Assembly: GCA_965226825.1 (NCBI GenBank)
Contig: CBDDED010000003.1
Span: 2,666,001-2,730,000, forward strand
From: Io17-Chloro-G2 sp965226825
GTDB lineage: Bacteria > Chloroflexota > Dehalococcoidia > Lucifugimonadales > UBA3495
Length of the DNA: 64,000 bases
Reading direction: 5' to 3'
Position 1 is the stretch's first letter, and every line of letters starts with the position of its first letter. Below are positions 34,419-43,700 of the stretch, piece by piece. Below the pieces are notes generated by a model, which saw nothing but the letters and a program-made list of their open reading frames with translations, searched no databases and was not told where the DNA came from. Made by a program: the position numbers and the translations under genes.

Positions 34419-36236
34419 ATGCGTAAACTCAAACTCCTGGCAATATCGACCCTGACCACCATCGCACTCACCATGGCCCTCACCCTGGCCGCCTGTGGAG
34501 GCGACCCCGCCCCCGGGACCAACGAACCTCAATCAGAAAGGCCGACGAACCAGGAAACTGCTTCCATAAGTCAACCGGCAACACCCATACTGGACCCCCT
34601 ACCCACCAAGCCCATCAGGCTGACCAACCTAGGCACATCGACGCCCGAACCAGTCCGGCCAACCAGGTCAAGGCCCAGCACAAACCAATCTCAAAGCGCC
34701 ACCACTACACCGGTAGAAGACGTTGCGGAAATACCTGGACCTGAAGCACCAACGGAGACCGGTTCCAACACCGGTTCAGGCACCGGTTCCGCTGTATCTC
34801 CCCTGGACCTAATTCCGGAGAACCCCAAAGCCAACGACACCGTCCTGCTGCAGGACATCTACGACCTGATAGACCTGGACCAGTTCGCACTGGACCCCAC
34901 CCAGCCCATCGAGAAATTCTCGAGGGTAAATCGTCCCTCAAGGTTCCCCAGAAACATGCTCAAAAACCACCCATACCTCCACATGTTCCCAGACCTGGAA
35001 CTCCTCACCAAGAACACACTCAAAGAAAAACCCAATGAATCGCTATGGCCCGACGTAATCTACTCACCCTACGCACTACTGGGAGATGTCATAAATACCG
35101 TTGGAGCAAAACGAGGAGGAAACCATTTCATTGCCAACGACCCCATCACATACTTCATCTACCATCCCTGGTTCGAGGAGATATACACCGGGGAAGGCGG
35201 CAGAGGATCAACAGGACTCTACACCCACAGAATCAGGATTGACCGGACTGAGACAGAAAAACCCTTCTCTCAGTACCAGTATCACCGGTACGGCCCCTAC
35301 TGGTTCGGCAAGAGTTCCACAAGGGGAGTCCTCTCCGATTCCATAGCAAACATGATGAAGGACGCCGCCTACCCCACAACCGAACTCATGCCCCTCACCT
35401 GGCAGACCGGAGGCGAAAGATATGACCGGGGAGACCCAGGAAGAGGCGTAATTGAATACAACTGGAAATTGGACGAGTACCTCAGGACCGCGGTCAGCAG
35501 ATACACCGAAGACACAGAACACATAGAACTCGAAAAATACAAAAGGGAATACCAAATCCCCGGCGGTTTCCACAAGTACTACATAACCCCCCACATCGAG
35601 TGGGAATTCGTCCATCCCAAACTCCCCATCATCAAGGTGACCGCCCAGAACTCAAAGGTCCTGCCCCTCACCCTTCCAGGCACGAAAAACCCCGGACCGA
35701 CGGAGTACTCCGTATCCTTCGTAATATCCTTCCAGAACCGCTGGGAGTCCCTGGAAGACCCCAACCGCTGGGTCAAACGGTTCAAGGAAACCCCCTGGGG
35801 AGACGGACGGGGATACCAGAATTTCCTAAACGGAAAAACACCATGGGACTACACGGGAATTAGATACGAGGAAACACTGGGGGAGTGGCACCACACCGAC
35901 TACATGCAACATCAGATCATCGGGCCCGTGGTACTCCAAATCCACGAGTCCCCCGTGCTGGAACCCGGAACCTACTCCGTCGTCCCCAGCGTCAACAATT
36001 GGGAGGCGCCCGGATACATCGCAACCGATAAACAGATCCTGAAACCCCAAAGGGTGCCAAACGGGCTGGGAGAAATAACACGGGACGCAGAGATAGTACC
36101 CCACTTCGACGACCTAGCATCAGGACAAGCGCCCAACGCGAACCTGCCCCTACCGGGCCACGTCATAACCGACGCGTTCACCGGACCCGGGACCGAGGTA
36201 TGGAACAAATACGAAATGAACGAGAACGAATGGTAG
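34419..36236 (+). CDS. Large orphan lipoprotein
   Basis: The 605-residue protein starts with a textbook lipoprotein signal (LTMALTLAACGG, Cys26). A Pro/Thr/Ser-rich linker follows to about residue 130, and then a globular part with many aromatic residues (ITYFIYHPWFEEIYTG, YQYHRYGPYWFG, GEWHHTDYMQHQI). I recognise no family. The wealth of Trp/Tyr/His suggests ligand or sugar binding, but that is a guess. AAGGAA stands upstream of the ATG. Codons end in C or A far more than in the neighbours, so the coding strand is unusually rich in A and C. The same bias is seen at 62-63.7 kb. This may mark a different origin. The lipoprotein pair downstream is convergent. Confidence 0.65.
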   Translation: MRKLKLLAISTLTTIALTMALTLAACGGDPAPGTNEPQSERPTNQETASISQPATPILDPLPTKPIRLTNLGTSTPEPVRPTRSRPSTNQSQSATTTPVEDVAEIPGPEAPTETGSNTGSGTGSAVSPLDLIPENPKANDTVLLQDIYDLIDLDQFALDPTQPIEKFSRVNRPSRFPRNMLKNHPYLHMFPDLELLTKNTLKEKPNESLWPDVIYSPYALLGDVINTVGAKRGGNHFIANDPITYFIYHPWFEEIYTGEGGRGSTGLYTHRIRIDRTETEKPFSQYQYHRYGPYWFGKSSTRGVLSDSIANMMKDAAYPTTELMPLTWQTGGERYDRGDPGRGVIEYNWKLDEYLRTAVSRYTEDTEHIELEKYKREYQIPGGFHKYYITPHIEWEFVHPKLPIIKVTAQNSKVLPLTLPGTKNPGPTEYSVSFVISFQNRWESLEDPNRWVKRFKETPWGDGRGYQNFLNGKTPWDYTGIRYEETLGEWHHTDYMQHQIIGPVVLQIHESPVLEPGTYSVVPSVNNWEAPGYIATDKQILKPQRVPNGLGEITRDAEIVPHFDDLASGQAPNANLPLPGHVITDAFTGPGTEVWNKYEMNENEW

Positions 36237-36252
36237 AAAAGAAGGAGAAAAG

Positions 36253-37053
36253 CTAACCCAGGCGCTCAACGATCACCGGGCCGAGCCACCGGCCCGGTGT
36301 GACGTACTCCAGACGGTCCTCGCCCTCACCCACCGACCCGACTCCCATCAGCATCACACCCCCGATAGAGTAGACGTGGTGCTCCCCCTCGGTTGAGACT
36401 ACAAAGGTCGACCAGAGGTTCACCACCGGCCTGGAGGAATCGCGGAGCTCCCAGCCAAGCTGCTTTGTAAAGATATCCACCATCGCCGGCGTGGGCTCGC
36501 CCAAGATGGGCAAGACCCGGGTCGCTTCGAACACCATCTCCCGGGCCAGCTCCGGGTAGATACTCTTATCTCCAAAATTAAGGACCGTATCCGGGTAATC
36601 ACCGTAGAAGAACAGGTTCCGGTGAGTATGGGTCTCCCGTACCCGCCGAGCAGTCCAGTCCCCGCCGGCATTCCGGTAGAAGGTCAGCCCCAAATTTGGA
36701 TTGAACCAGTTCTCGTCCACCGATGGAGGCACCGGAATCCCGTCGGGATGCGCGATGATCTTGGCGCTCGCCACAACCTGCTGCTCGACCACAGTGAGGG
36801 TCGGAGTGGCGCCGGGTGTCGGCGGAATCGACTCAATGAGCTTAACGTGCTCATCACGGAGCCTGCGAAGCTCGGACGCCTGCTTGGTCAGGGGAATGGA
36901 CTGAAATGCAGCTTCCTCCGGACCAACACCGGAAGCGCGCGCTGGGACATCCAACAGCAATTCCGGTCCGGATTGACCCTCAGAATCCCCACCTCCACAC
37001 CCAAAGGCCGCAAGTGAAAGGACCAGCAGGATAAAAACCCCAAAACGCATCAT
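36253..37053 (-). CDS. Lipoprotein of unknown function
   Basis: The 266-residue protein has a lipoprotein signal (FILLVLSLAAFGC, then GGGDSEG), a ~60-residue helical stalk (SELRRLRDEHVKLIESIPPT) and a globular C-terminal part (GLTFYRNAGGDWTARRV, THRNLFFYGDYPDTVLNFGD). No family is recognised. Its ATG overlaps the TGA of the upstream 86-residue gene by one base (ATGA), a sign of translational coupling. It should be membrane-anchored facing outward. It is convergent with the orphan lipoprotein at 34419. Confidence 0.6.
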   Translation of the reverse strand: MMRFGVFILLVLSLAAFGCGGGDSEGQSGPELLLDVPARASGVGPEEAAFQSIPLTKQASELRRLRDEHVKLIESIPPTPGATPTLTVVEQQVVASAKIIAHPDGIPVPPSVDENWFNPNLGLTFYRNAGGDWTARRVRETHTHRNLFFYGDYPDTVLNFGDKSIYPELAREMVFEATRVLPILGEPTPAMVDIFTKQLGWELRDSSRPVVNLWSTFVVSTEGEHHVYSIGGVMLMGVGSVGEGEDRLEYVTPGRWLGPVIVERLG

Positions 37054-37313
37054 CAGGCCGGCTCCTCAAACATCCTCACGTTGATGACCAAATCCTCATT
37101 CAGAGAGACGTACTGGAGACGTTCCAAGGCCGCGGCCAAGCCATCCATCTCCCGAAGAAGATCCGCCATGAAGTAGGCCTGACTCGGAAGATACTCCGAC
37201 AGGTAGAGTTCCTCAGCCCCGATGCTGTCCATTCGAATGGCCAGCCGGGCCATCTTCTCCAGTGTCCCAACAACCACTCCCAGTTGCACCCAGGCCGAGC
37301 CGAAGAAAGTCAC
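37053..37313 (-). CDS. Small helical protein coupled to the downstream lipoprotein
   Basis: An 86-residue, largely helical, acidic product (EKMARLAIRMDSIGAEELYL, AYFMADLLREMDGLAAALER). The GTG at 37313 is used, but the start could be an internal GTG or ATG (KMARL). Its stop overlaps the start of the lipoprotein gene. It has no signal peptide. The pairing suggests a cytoplasmic partner or small regulator; the function is not known. Confidence 0.5.
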   Translation of the reverse strand: MTFFGSAWVQLGVVVGTLEKMARLAIRMDSIGAEELYLSEYLPSQAYFMADLLREMDGLAAALERLQYVSLNEDLVINVRMFEEPA

Positions 37314-37359
37314 TGCGGAACCGGTTTAAATCGTAACTCCGGGGACAGCTCAGAACGGG

Positions 37360-37602
37360 ACCCGGCGGTGTGCCTGTTGCCACCTGGGTTAAAATCGCTG
37401 CTGACAACAAACCAATCGGAGGCAGTGTACTCGCATGACCACTACCAGCGATCCCAACGTCATCTACTGCATGAAGTGCAAAGCAAAGACCGAGACCACC
37501 AAACTGGAGCAGGTCACCCTGAACAACGGACGGCCCGCCGCGACGGGCCTATGCGCCGTCTGCGGCAAGAAGAAGTTTCGGATGGGCGCGTGGAAATCCT
37601 GA
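37360..37602 (+). repeat. DUF5679 cassette repeat, copy 2
   Basis: Second copy of the ~240 bp unit described at 33706. It begins in the spacer above the 86-residue gene and runs through the second DUF5679 gene. GAGCCGAAGAAAG also precedes both copies, with an extra ~50 bases inserted in this one. Confidence 0.75.
37435..37602 (+). CDS. DUF5679 zinc-ribbon protein, copy 2
   Basis: 55 residues, differing from copy 1 at only a handful of positions (IYCMKCKAKTE, VTLNNGRPAATGLCAVCGKK). Both CxxC pairs are intact. The ATG is at 37435 and the TGA at 37600-37602. The changes are mostly conservative or synonymous, so both copies look functional rather than decaying. Confidence 0.75.
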   Translation: MTTTSDPNVIYCMKCKAKTETTKLEQVTLNNGRPAATGLCAVCGKKKFRMGAWKS

Positions 37603-37694
37603 AGGAGCGGACATCACCGTCGTTCCGGGGTGCCAACGCTGTGATTGCGCTACGATGTATGTCCGTGGGAAATTGGTCAGGGAAATGTCCTTCT

Positions 37695-37879
37695 ATGAAG
37701 GACGTGACATTGAACCAGAGAGGACAGGCAAGAGTCCGGGTGCTCAATACCGTGTTGGAATATCAACTGCACAGAGCCCAGGCAGCAGAGGTTCTGGGGA
37801 CCAGTGAACGCCAAGTCCGGCGAGCCCTGGCGGCCTACCGGAGGGAAGGTGCTGCCGCACTGGTCCGCGGCATGGTCCG
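37695..37879 (+). pseudogene. Transposase N-terminal HTH fragment (ISNCY-like)
   Basis: From ATG 37695 the frame reads VTLNQRGQARVRVLNTVLEY, AQAAEVLGTSERQVRRALAA and YRREGAAALVRG. This is the N-terminal helix-turn-helix of a transposase group in which GNRGR normally follows. Here homology ends at the kinase gene boundary, after ~60 residues. The catalytic domain is absent. Confidence 0.6.
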
Positions 37880-40258
37880 CTATACGGCTGTTCCAGCCCG
37901 GGGCATGCGGTAGCCGATGCGTGGCTCGTTGAAGACGTAGGTGGGGTTGTGTGCGCCTTCGCCAAGCTTGCGGCGGAGGTTCTTTACCACGGTCCGCACC
38001 GGCCCCGGATGCCCGGGGTGTCTGGGGCCCCACAACGCCTGCAGCAGGTGATCATGGGACATCACGCGGCCGGCGTTGACCGAAAGCTCGTAGAGCAGCC
38101 GGTACTCTTTATCGGTCAGGGGGATGCTCCGGCCGGACAATGAAACCCTGCGTTCCCCATAATCGATCGTCAATTCCCCCGATACAAAGGGTTCAGAAGG
38201 CTCGGCAGTTGCCGGAATAGCCCGCCGGCGCAGGACCGTCTGAATCCTGGCCACCAGTTCCGTGGGTGAGAAGGGTTTGACGATGTAGTCGTCGGCCCCT
38301 GCTTCGAGGGCTTGAGCGATAATCTGGTCCCGGCCGTAGGCGGACAGGAAGATCACCGGCACCCGGGAGAGCCCTGGGAACCTCTCCATCAACCCGATTC
38401 CGTCGGTCCCCGGCAGCAGCAGGTCCAACAGGACCAGGTGGGGCTTCTCCCTCTCCAGGATGATGCCCACCTGCTCCGGGTCTCCGGTCACAGTGCAGGC
38501 GTATCCCGCACTGGAGAGAGCATCCCGGACGTACCTCAGAGTTTGAGGATCGTCATCCACGACGAGAACGCGGGTCCGGTTCTCTCCGCGGTAAGGGGAG
38601 AGTGTCCACGCTGACCCAGCCCGGGGGATTCCACCGGCCCCATCGGCCACTGGAAGGGTGAACGTGAACCGGGCGCCAAGGCCCGTACCCGCACTTTCGG
38701 CACGGATCCGGCCCCCATGGGCCTCCACTATCCCCCTGCAGATAGCCAACCCCAGGCCCGAGCCTGCGACACCCTGAGGGTCATCGCCCTCGAACCTGGC
38801 GAACTTCCGGAACAGCATGGGAAGAAGCTCGGGGGACAGGCCCCGGCCGTCGTCGGCGACGGAGAACGCGACGTGGGCCCCTTCCCGCATGGCGCCCATG
38901 CGGATCCCCGTGGATTCCGCCGAGTGCCTGGAGGAGTTGTACAGGAGGTTCACCAACACCTGGACGATGCGGCGCCGGTCCGCCATGACGCGGGGCAGGT
39001 CCGGCTCCAGGTCGATCTGGACCGGATTCCCGGGTCCTCCGCTGAGGAAGGTGTTCCTGGCCTGGTCCACGAGGACGGCGGGGTCCGCGGGTTCGGCGGA
39101 CACCGGCAGAGCCCCGGTCTCGATGCGGGCCATGTCCAGGAGGTCGGTGATGAGGGCGCTCATCTGGTCGGCCTGCTGTTCAATGATCCGGAAGAAGAGG
39201 AGCATCTCGGCCGGGTCCAGGGTTTCAGCGGAACCGGTCAGGGTGGCCGCGGACCCCTTGATGGAGGCCAGCGGGGCCCGCAGTTCATGGCTGACCATGC
39301 CCAGGAACTCGGCCCGCAGCCGCTCCATTTCCTCCAGCGGCGTCATGTCCTGCAGGGTGACGATCACCGACTCCACCTCACCCCGCTCCGAGCGTATGGA
39401 AGTGGCATTGATCAGGACGGTGATCCTGCGGCCGTCGGGCACCTCCATGACAATCTCCTCGGCCCGCACCGTCTCGCTGGTGGCCAGCACCCGGGCCAGG
39501 GGGAACTCCTCCAGGGAGAACTCCGACCCGTCGGCCCTCCGGATGGTCAACACCTCCAGCAGTTGCTCCACGGGATGGCCGGGGGTCCGCAGGGCGTCCA
39601 GGATCCTCAGCGCCTCCCGGTTGAAGGAAACCGGGGTTCCCGTGCTCAGGTCGAAGACGGCCACGCCCACGGGGGAAGTGTCGATGAGGGTCTCCAGGTC
39701 GGACCGGGCGCGCAGCTCATCCCGGTGCCGGCGGGCGTTGGCGATGACCAGCGCCGCCTGGGAGGCGAACATCACGAGGGTCTCCTCATCTTCCCTGGTG
39801 AACTCCTGACCGGACTCGCTCTTGGCAACGTTTATGTTGCCCACTGCGGTCCCCTGGTGGCGCAGCGGGGCGGCCAGGAAGGCGCTTACCGGCGTCGGCG
39901 GGCGGAACTCGGGAAGGCCCATCGACCTGACGTGACCGGTGAAGTCCCTCACCCGGAGCGGGCCCGGAAGGCCGCTGAGGTACTGGAAGAACTGCAGACC
40001 TGCGGGCAGTTCCCACAACTGCCGGGCTTCACCGGGGGTCAGGCCGGAGACGAGGAATTCCTCCACCTGGCCCGACCCGTCCAGGGTGGTGATCAGGGCG
40101 TACCTGGCGCCGGTCAGTGAGCGGGCGCTGTCCAGGACGCCCTGCAGCACCGAGTCGAGGTCAAGACTCTCGTTGATGCGCAGGCTGGCCTCGCTGAGGC
40201 GGGACAGCCGCTCCCGCAGGGCCTCGATTTCCCGGCGGAGGTCGCCGTCATCCTTCAT
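37880..40258 (-). CDS. Fused sensor histidine kinase - receiver - winged-helix regulator
   Basis: The ATG at 40258 (AGGAGG seven bases upstream) gives 792 residues. Order: a short coiled coil; a GAF domain (~30-175); a PAS domain (~185-310, TLIDTSPVGVAVFDLSTGTP); HisKA with VSHELRAPLASIKGS (phospho-acceptor His324); HATPase_c with the N-box NLLYNSSRH and G-boxes DDGRG and GSGLGLA; a receiver with VLVVDDDP and the acceptor Asp612 in LLDLLLPG; and an OmpR-type winged helix (~700-785, PLTDKEYRLLYELSVNAGRV). A whole two-component system thus sits in one soluble chain with no membrane segment. It probably senses a cytoplasmic signal through GAF/PAS and regulates promoters directly. It is divergent from the repeat surface protein at 40758. 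Confidence 0.88.
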   Translation of the reverse strand: MKDDGDLRREIEALRERLSRLSEASLRINESLDLDSVLQGVLDSARSLTGARYALITTLDGSGQVEEFLVSGLTPGEARQLWELPAGLQFFQYLSGLPGPLRVRDFTGHVRSMGLPEFRPPTPVSAFLAAPLRHQGTAVGNINVAKSESGQEFTREDEETLVMFASQAALVIANARRHRDELRARSDLETLIDTSPVGVAVFDLSTGTPVSFNREALRILDALRTPGHPVEQLLEVLTIRRADGSEFSLEEFPLARVLATSETVRAEEIVMEVPDGRRITVLINATSIRSERGEVESVIVTLQDMTPLEEMERLRAEFLGMVSHELRAPLASIKGSAATLTGSAETLDPAEMLLFFRIIEQQADQMSALITDLLDMARIETGALPVSAEPADPAVLVDQARNTFLSGGPGNPVQIDLEPDLPRVMADRRRIVQVLVNLLYNSSRHSAESTGIRMGAMREGAHVAFSVADDGRGLSPELLPMLFRKFARFEGDDPQGVAGSGLGLAICRGIVEAHGGRIRAESAGTGLGARFTFTLPVADGAGGIPRAGSAWTLSPYRGENRTRVLVVDDDPQTLRYVRDALSSAGYACTVTGDPEQVGIILEREKPHLVLLDLLLPGTDGIGLMERFPGLSRVPVIFLSAYGRDQIIAQALEAGADDYIVKPFSPTELVARIQTVLRRRAIPATAEPSEPFVSGELTIDYGERRVSLSGRSIPLTDKEYRLLYELSVNAGRVMSHDHLLQALWGPRHPGHPGPVRTVVKNLRRKLGEGAHNPTYVFNEPRIGYRMPRAGTAV

Positions 40259-40460
40259 GTTGTTCCCTCCTGGTGCGGGCTGGTGGACCATCCTGCCCCC
40301 AATGCAGGCCTGCAGTTTAGCACACTGTGAGGAAATACATGGTAACTACACGCATGACAACCCGTATTAACACGCTGACTACATATACAAAACGGTAGAA
40401 TACCTGTTGGATTACGCATAATGCCCGCCGGTTGCCCTTGTCCTGGACCCGGGCAGCTGA
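40259..40460. promoter_or_regulatory. Divergent control region with 22-bp-spaced direct repeats
   Basis: Between the kinase start and the surface-protein gene, ACACGC-A-TGAC starts at 40348 and ACACGC-TGAC at 40370. That is a 22 bp (two-turn) spacing, which suits a dimer of an OmpR-type winged-helix protein. The region is AT-richer than its surroundings (CATATACAAAA, GGTAGAAT). It is conserved almost unchanged at 53,190-53,390 next to the second kinase copy. Autoregulation plus control of the divergent surface gene is inferred. Confidence 0.45.
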
Positions 40461-40526
40461 CGCTATGGCACGGCAGGACCGGAGTTGGGGCGCCGCGGCT
40501 GGACACGATCACCGTGAGCCTCCGAA

Positions 40527-40610
40527 CCTCACCTTCAGCGAGGCGGTGACGGTCACCGGCAGCCCCGGATAAAGCTCGACATCGGAGGCGCCGAGACCCA
40601 TCCCACCCTG
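40527..40610 (+). pseudogene. Remnant of an Ig-like surface repeat
   Basis: The plus strand reads LTFSEAVTVTGSPG, a TAA, and in a shifted frame KLDIGGAE. This matches the core of the repeats in the neighbouring gene (VTFSEDVTVTGTP..., ..QLNIGGAARQ). It lies upstream of that gene's start and is too short and broken to be coding. It is probably left from recombination between repeat-protein genes. Confidence 0.5.
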
Positions 40611-40757
40611 CCCAATTGTCCCAACTCTCGGCCAGGACGATGAACTTTTTGTGAATGCCATTCCACGGGTGGGCCGTAAATAATCCAGTTGGCCGGGGTT
40701 GACCCTGAGCATCATGAACCCAGCGAGAGGAATTCGAGCTGGCTGAGGAGGAATACG

Positions 40758-43700
40758 ATGAAAAAACGAACCAGAATTCTTGGTTTGAGGGTCCCCATGC
40801 TGGCCCTGGCCGCCCTGGCCGGGCTGATCGGCCTGATGGCATTCCTCCAGCCGGCGCCGGCATCCGCCCACATGCCCAAGTTCTACCTGGACTGCCCCAC
40901 CACCGAGGTCCGGGAGGGCGAATCCTTCGAAGTATTCCTCGTTTGGGATCACTCTGACAGCGGGTGGGGTTACTGGGCTTGGTGGCATACCGACGCCGGT
41001 ACTGCGGACAGTTCCGATTTTACCCCTCTTCCCGGCGAGAGCGGGGGGAAAGGGTGGTCAAACGCCGCTGAGAATACGGCGAAACGCCAGGCGCGTGCGG
41101 TGTACACCACCGAAGATACCAACGCGGAAGGTGACGAGACCTTCACGGTCCGCTTCACTCCCGTGGTCAACGTGGCCGACCGCAACAACCCTGACCGCGA
41201 CGAGAAGTGCGAGATCACCATCGTTGACGACGACCCCAACATCACGGGTATCGACATCATCTCGACCCCGGCCCGGGACAGCACCTACGGCATCGGGGAG
41301 ACCATCGAGGTCGAGGCCACCTTCAGCACCAGCGTGGATGTGGACGGCAACCCGGGCCTCGGCCTCTGGGTTGGCTCCAACTGGCAGTCCGCCTCCTACC
41401 TCCGCGGCTCCGGCACCAACAGGCTGGTCTTCGGATACTCCGTCAGGTCGGCGGACCGGGACTCCGACGGCATCAGGATGGACGGCGGCTACCAGGACGG
41501 CAACGGCCGGTGGCACAACCTCATCAACCACACGGCCATCACAGCTACGGGAACGGAAACCGTCGCATACCGGGTCTATGCCGGCATCGGCGACCAGTCG
41601 GCCCACAAGGTCGACGGCAGCCTGGCCCTGGTGGGGACCAGCACCGAGATCACCTCCAGCCCTGACAGCGGCGACACCTACCGCTACGGCGAGACCATCG
41701 AGTTCTCCATCACCTTCTCCGCCCCGCTGGAGGTCGAGGGAAGCAGGCACCTGAGCCTTCGGGTCGGGTCCGACGACAGCGACGCTTGGCGGGGTGCGAC
41801 GTATCAGACCGGGTCCGGCACCAATACGCTGGTCTTCGGATACACCGTTCAAACCGGCGACCTGGATGACCGTGGCGTCACCATGCTGGGGACCTGGGTT
41901 GACGAAGGAGAGGCCCATGGCCTGGGCGGCAGCGGGACGGTCAGGGTCAAGGGCACCGATGTCGCGGTGACGCCCACGTTTACCGGGCTGTCCAACCAGT
42001 CTGGCCACAAGGTAAACGGCCAGCCTTACCCGAAGATCATTTCGATAACATCGACCCCCGGCTACAAGTCAGACACCTACTGGCGGGACGAGATCATCCA
42101 GGTCAGCGTCAACTTCGGCCAGAACGTTACCGCAGGAGATAATGCCATCGCTATTCTCGGCATGGCCTCCGTGCCGGCTCTGAGAAACGCAGCATACGCC
42201 TCGGGCAACGGCACCGACACCCTCGTCTTCGAGTACACCGTCCTGGAAAAGGACAGAGACAACAACGGCATCAACGCCTTCGTCCCCCGCGGGCAGGACA
42301 TCAAGGCCACCGGCACTGAGATCGCCTACCAGCCCAACCCCGGCGGTGTGATCCCCAGAACGGGAGACGATCCGAACCACAAGGTGGACGGCTTCCTCGT
42401 TGGCCCCGATACGACCTCACCCACCATTTCCTCCATCGCCTTCGCCGACAGTCCCGGTCCCGGCGACGACAGCACCTACGGCGCGGGAGACTGGGTCGGG
42501 GTCCATGTAACCTTCAACGAGTCCATGCAGGTGACCGGCGAACCAGAGATCCAGCTGAACATCGGCGGCGCAGCCCGGCAGGCCCAGTACGGACACTTTC
42601 CTGTCAGGGGGATAATCGACCGGAAGGTACAAGGTGTCACCAACCTCACCGTGGTCTTCGGATACACCGTGATCTTCGGGTACACGGTGCAGGAGGGCGA
42701 CGTTGACAGCGACGGCATCTCCATCGGCTCCAGCAAGATTACCCTGAACGGCGGCGCCGTCCAAGACGAGGCCGACAACAACGCCGTGCTGACCCACGAC
42801 GCGGTAGCTGACGACTCCGGTCACAGGGTGGACGCCGATACCACCGCGCCCACCGTCTCGTCCGTCGCCGTCACCAGCGACCCCGGCGACGACGACACCT
42901 ACGGCAAGGGCGACGCCATCGAGGTCACAGTCACCTTCAGCGAGGACGTGACCGTAACCGGCACACCACAGATGGAACTGGACTTCGACGGCACGGCCAA
43001 GACCGCGGATTACAGCAACACCAATGGCGCTGCGGTGGTGTTCAGCTACACCGTGGCGCTGAACGACAGTGACGCAGACGGCATTGCCATCGGCGCCAAC
43101 AAGCTGAGCGTCAACGGCAGCGCCATCAAGGACGGCTCGGACAACGACGCCACTCTGACCCACGACGCCGTGGACCCCGACTCTGGGCACAAGGTGGACG
43201 GCTCGGACACTACGGCTCCCACCGTCTCGTCCGTCGCTGTCACCAGCGACCCCGGCGATGACGACACCTACGGCATTGGCGATAGCATCGATGTCACAGT
43301 CACCTTCAGCGAGGACGTGACCGTCACCGGCACACCACAGATGGAACTGGACTTTGACGGCACGGCCAAGACCGCGGATTACAGCAGCACCAATGGCGCT
43401 GCGGTGGTGTTCAGCTACACCGTGGCGCTGAACGACAGTGACGCAGACGGTATCGCCATCAATGCCAACAAGTTGAGCCTCAACGGCGGTACCGTTCAGG
43501 ACGAGGCTGCCAACGACGCCACCCTGACCCAAACCGCTGTGGCTGCCAACTCCGGACACAAGGTGGACGCGTCGGATACGACGGCCCCGACCATCTCGTC
43601 CATGTCCATCACCAGCGATCCGGGCAGCGACGGCACCTACCGCACCGGCGACGCCATCCAGGTAACGGTGACCTTCAGCGAGGACGTGGTGGTCACTGGC

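Noticed and set aside
38717..40120. 467-codon plus-strand ORF opposite the kinase
   Set aside because: Gly/Gln/His-rich composition, no domain and no ribosome site; it is antisense to conserved kinase motifs.
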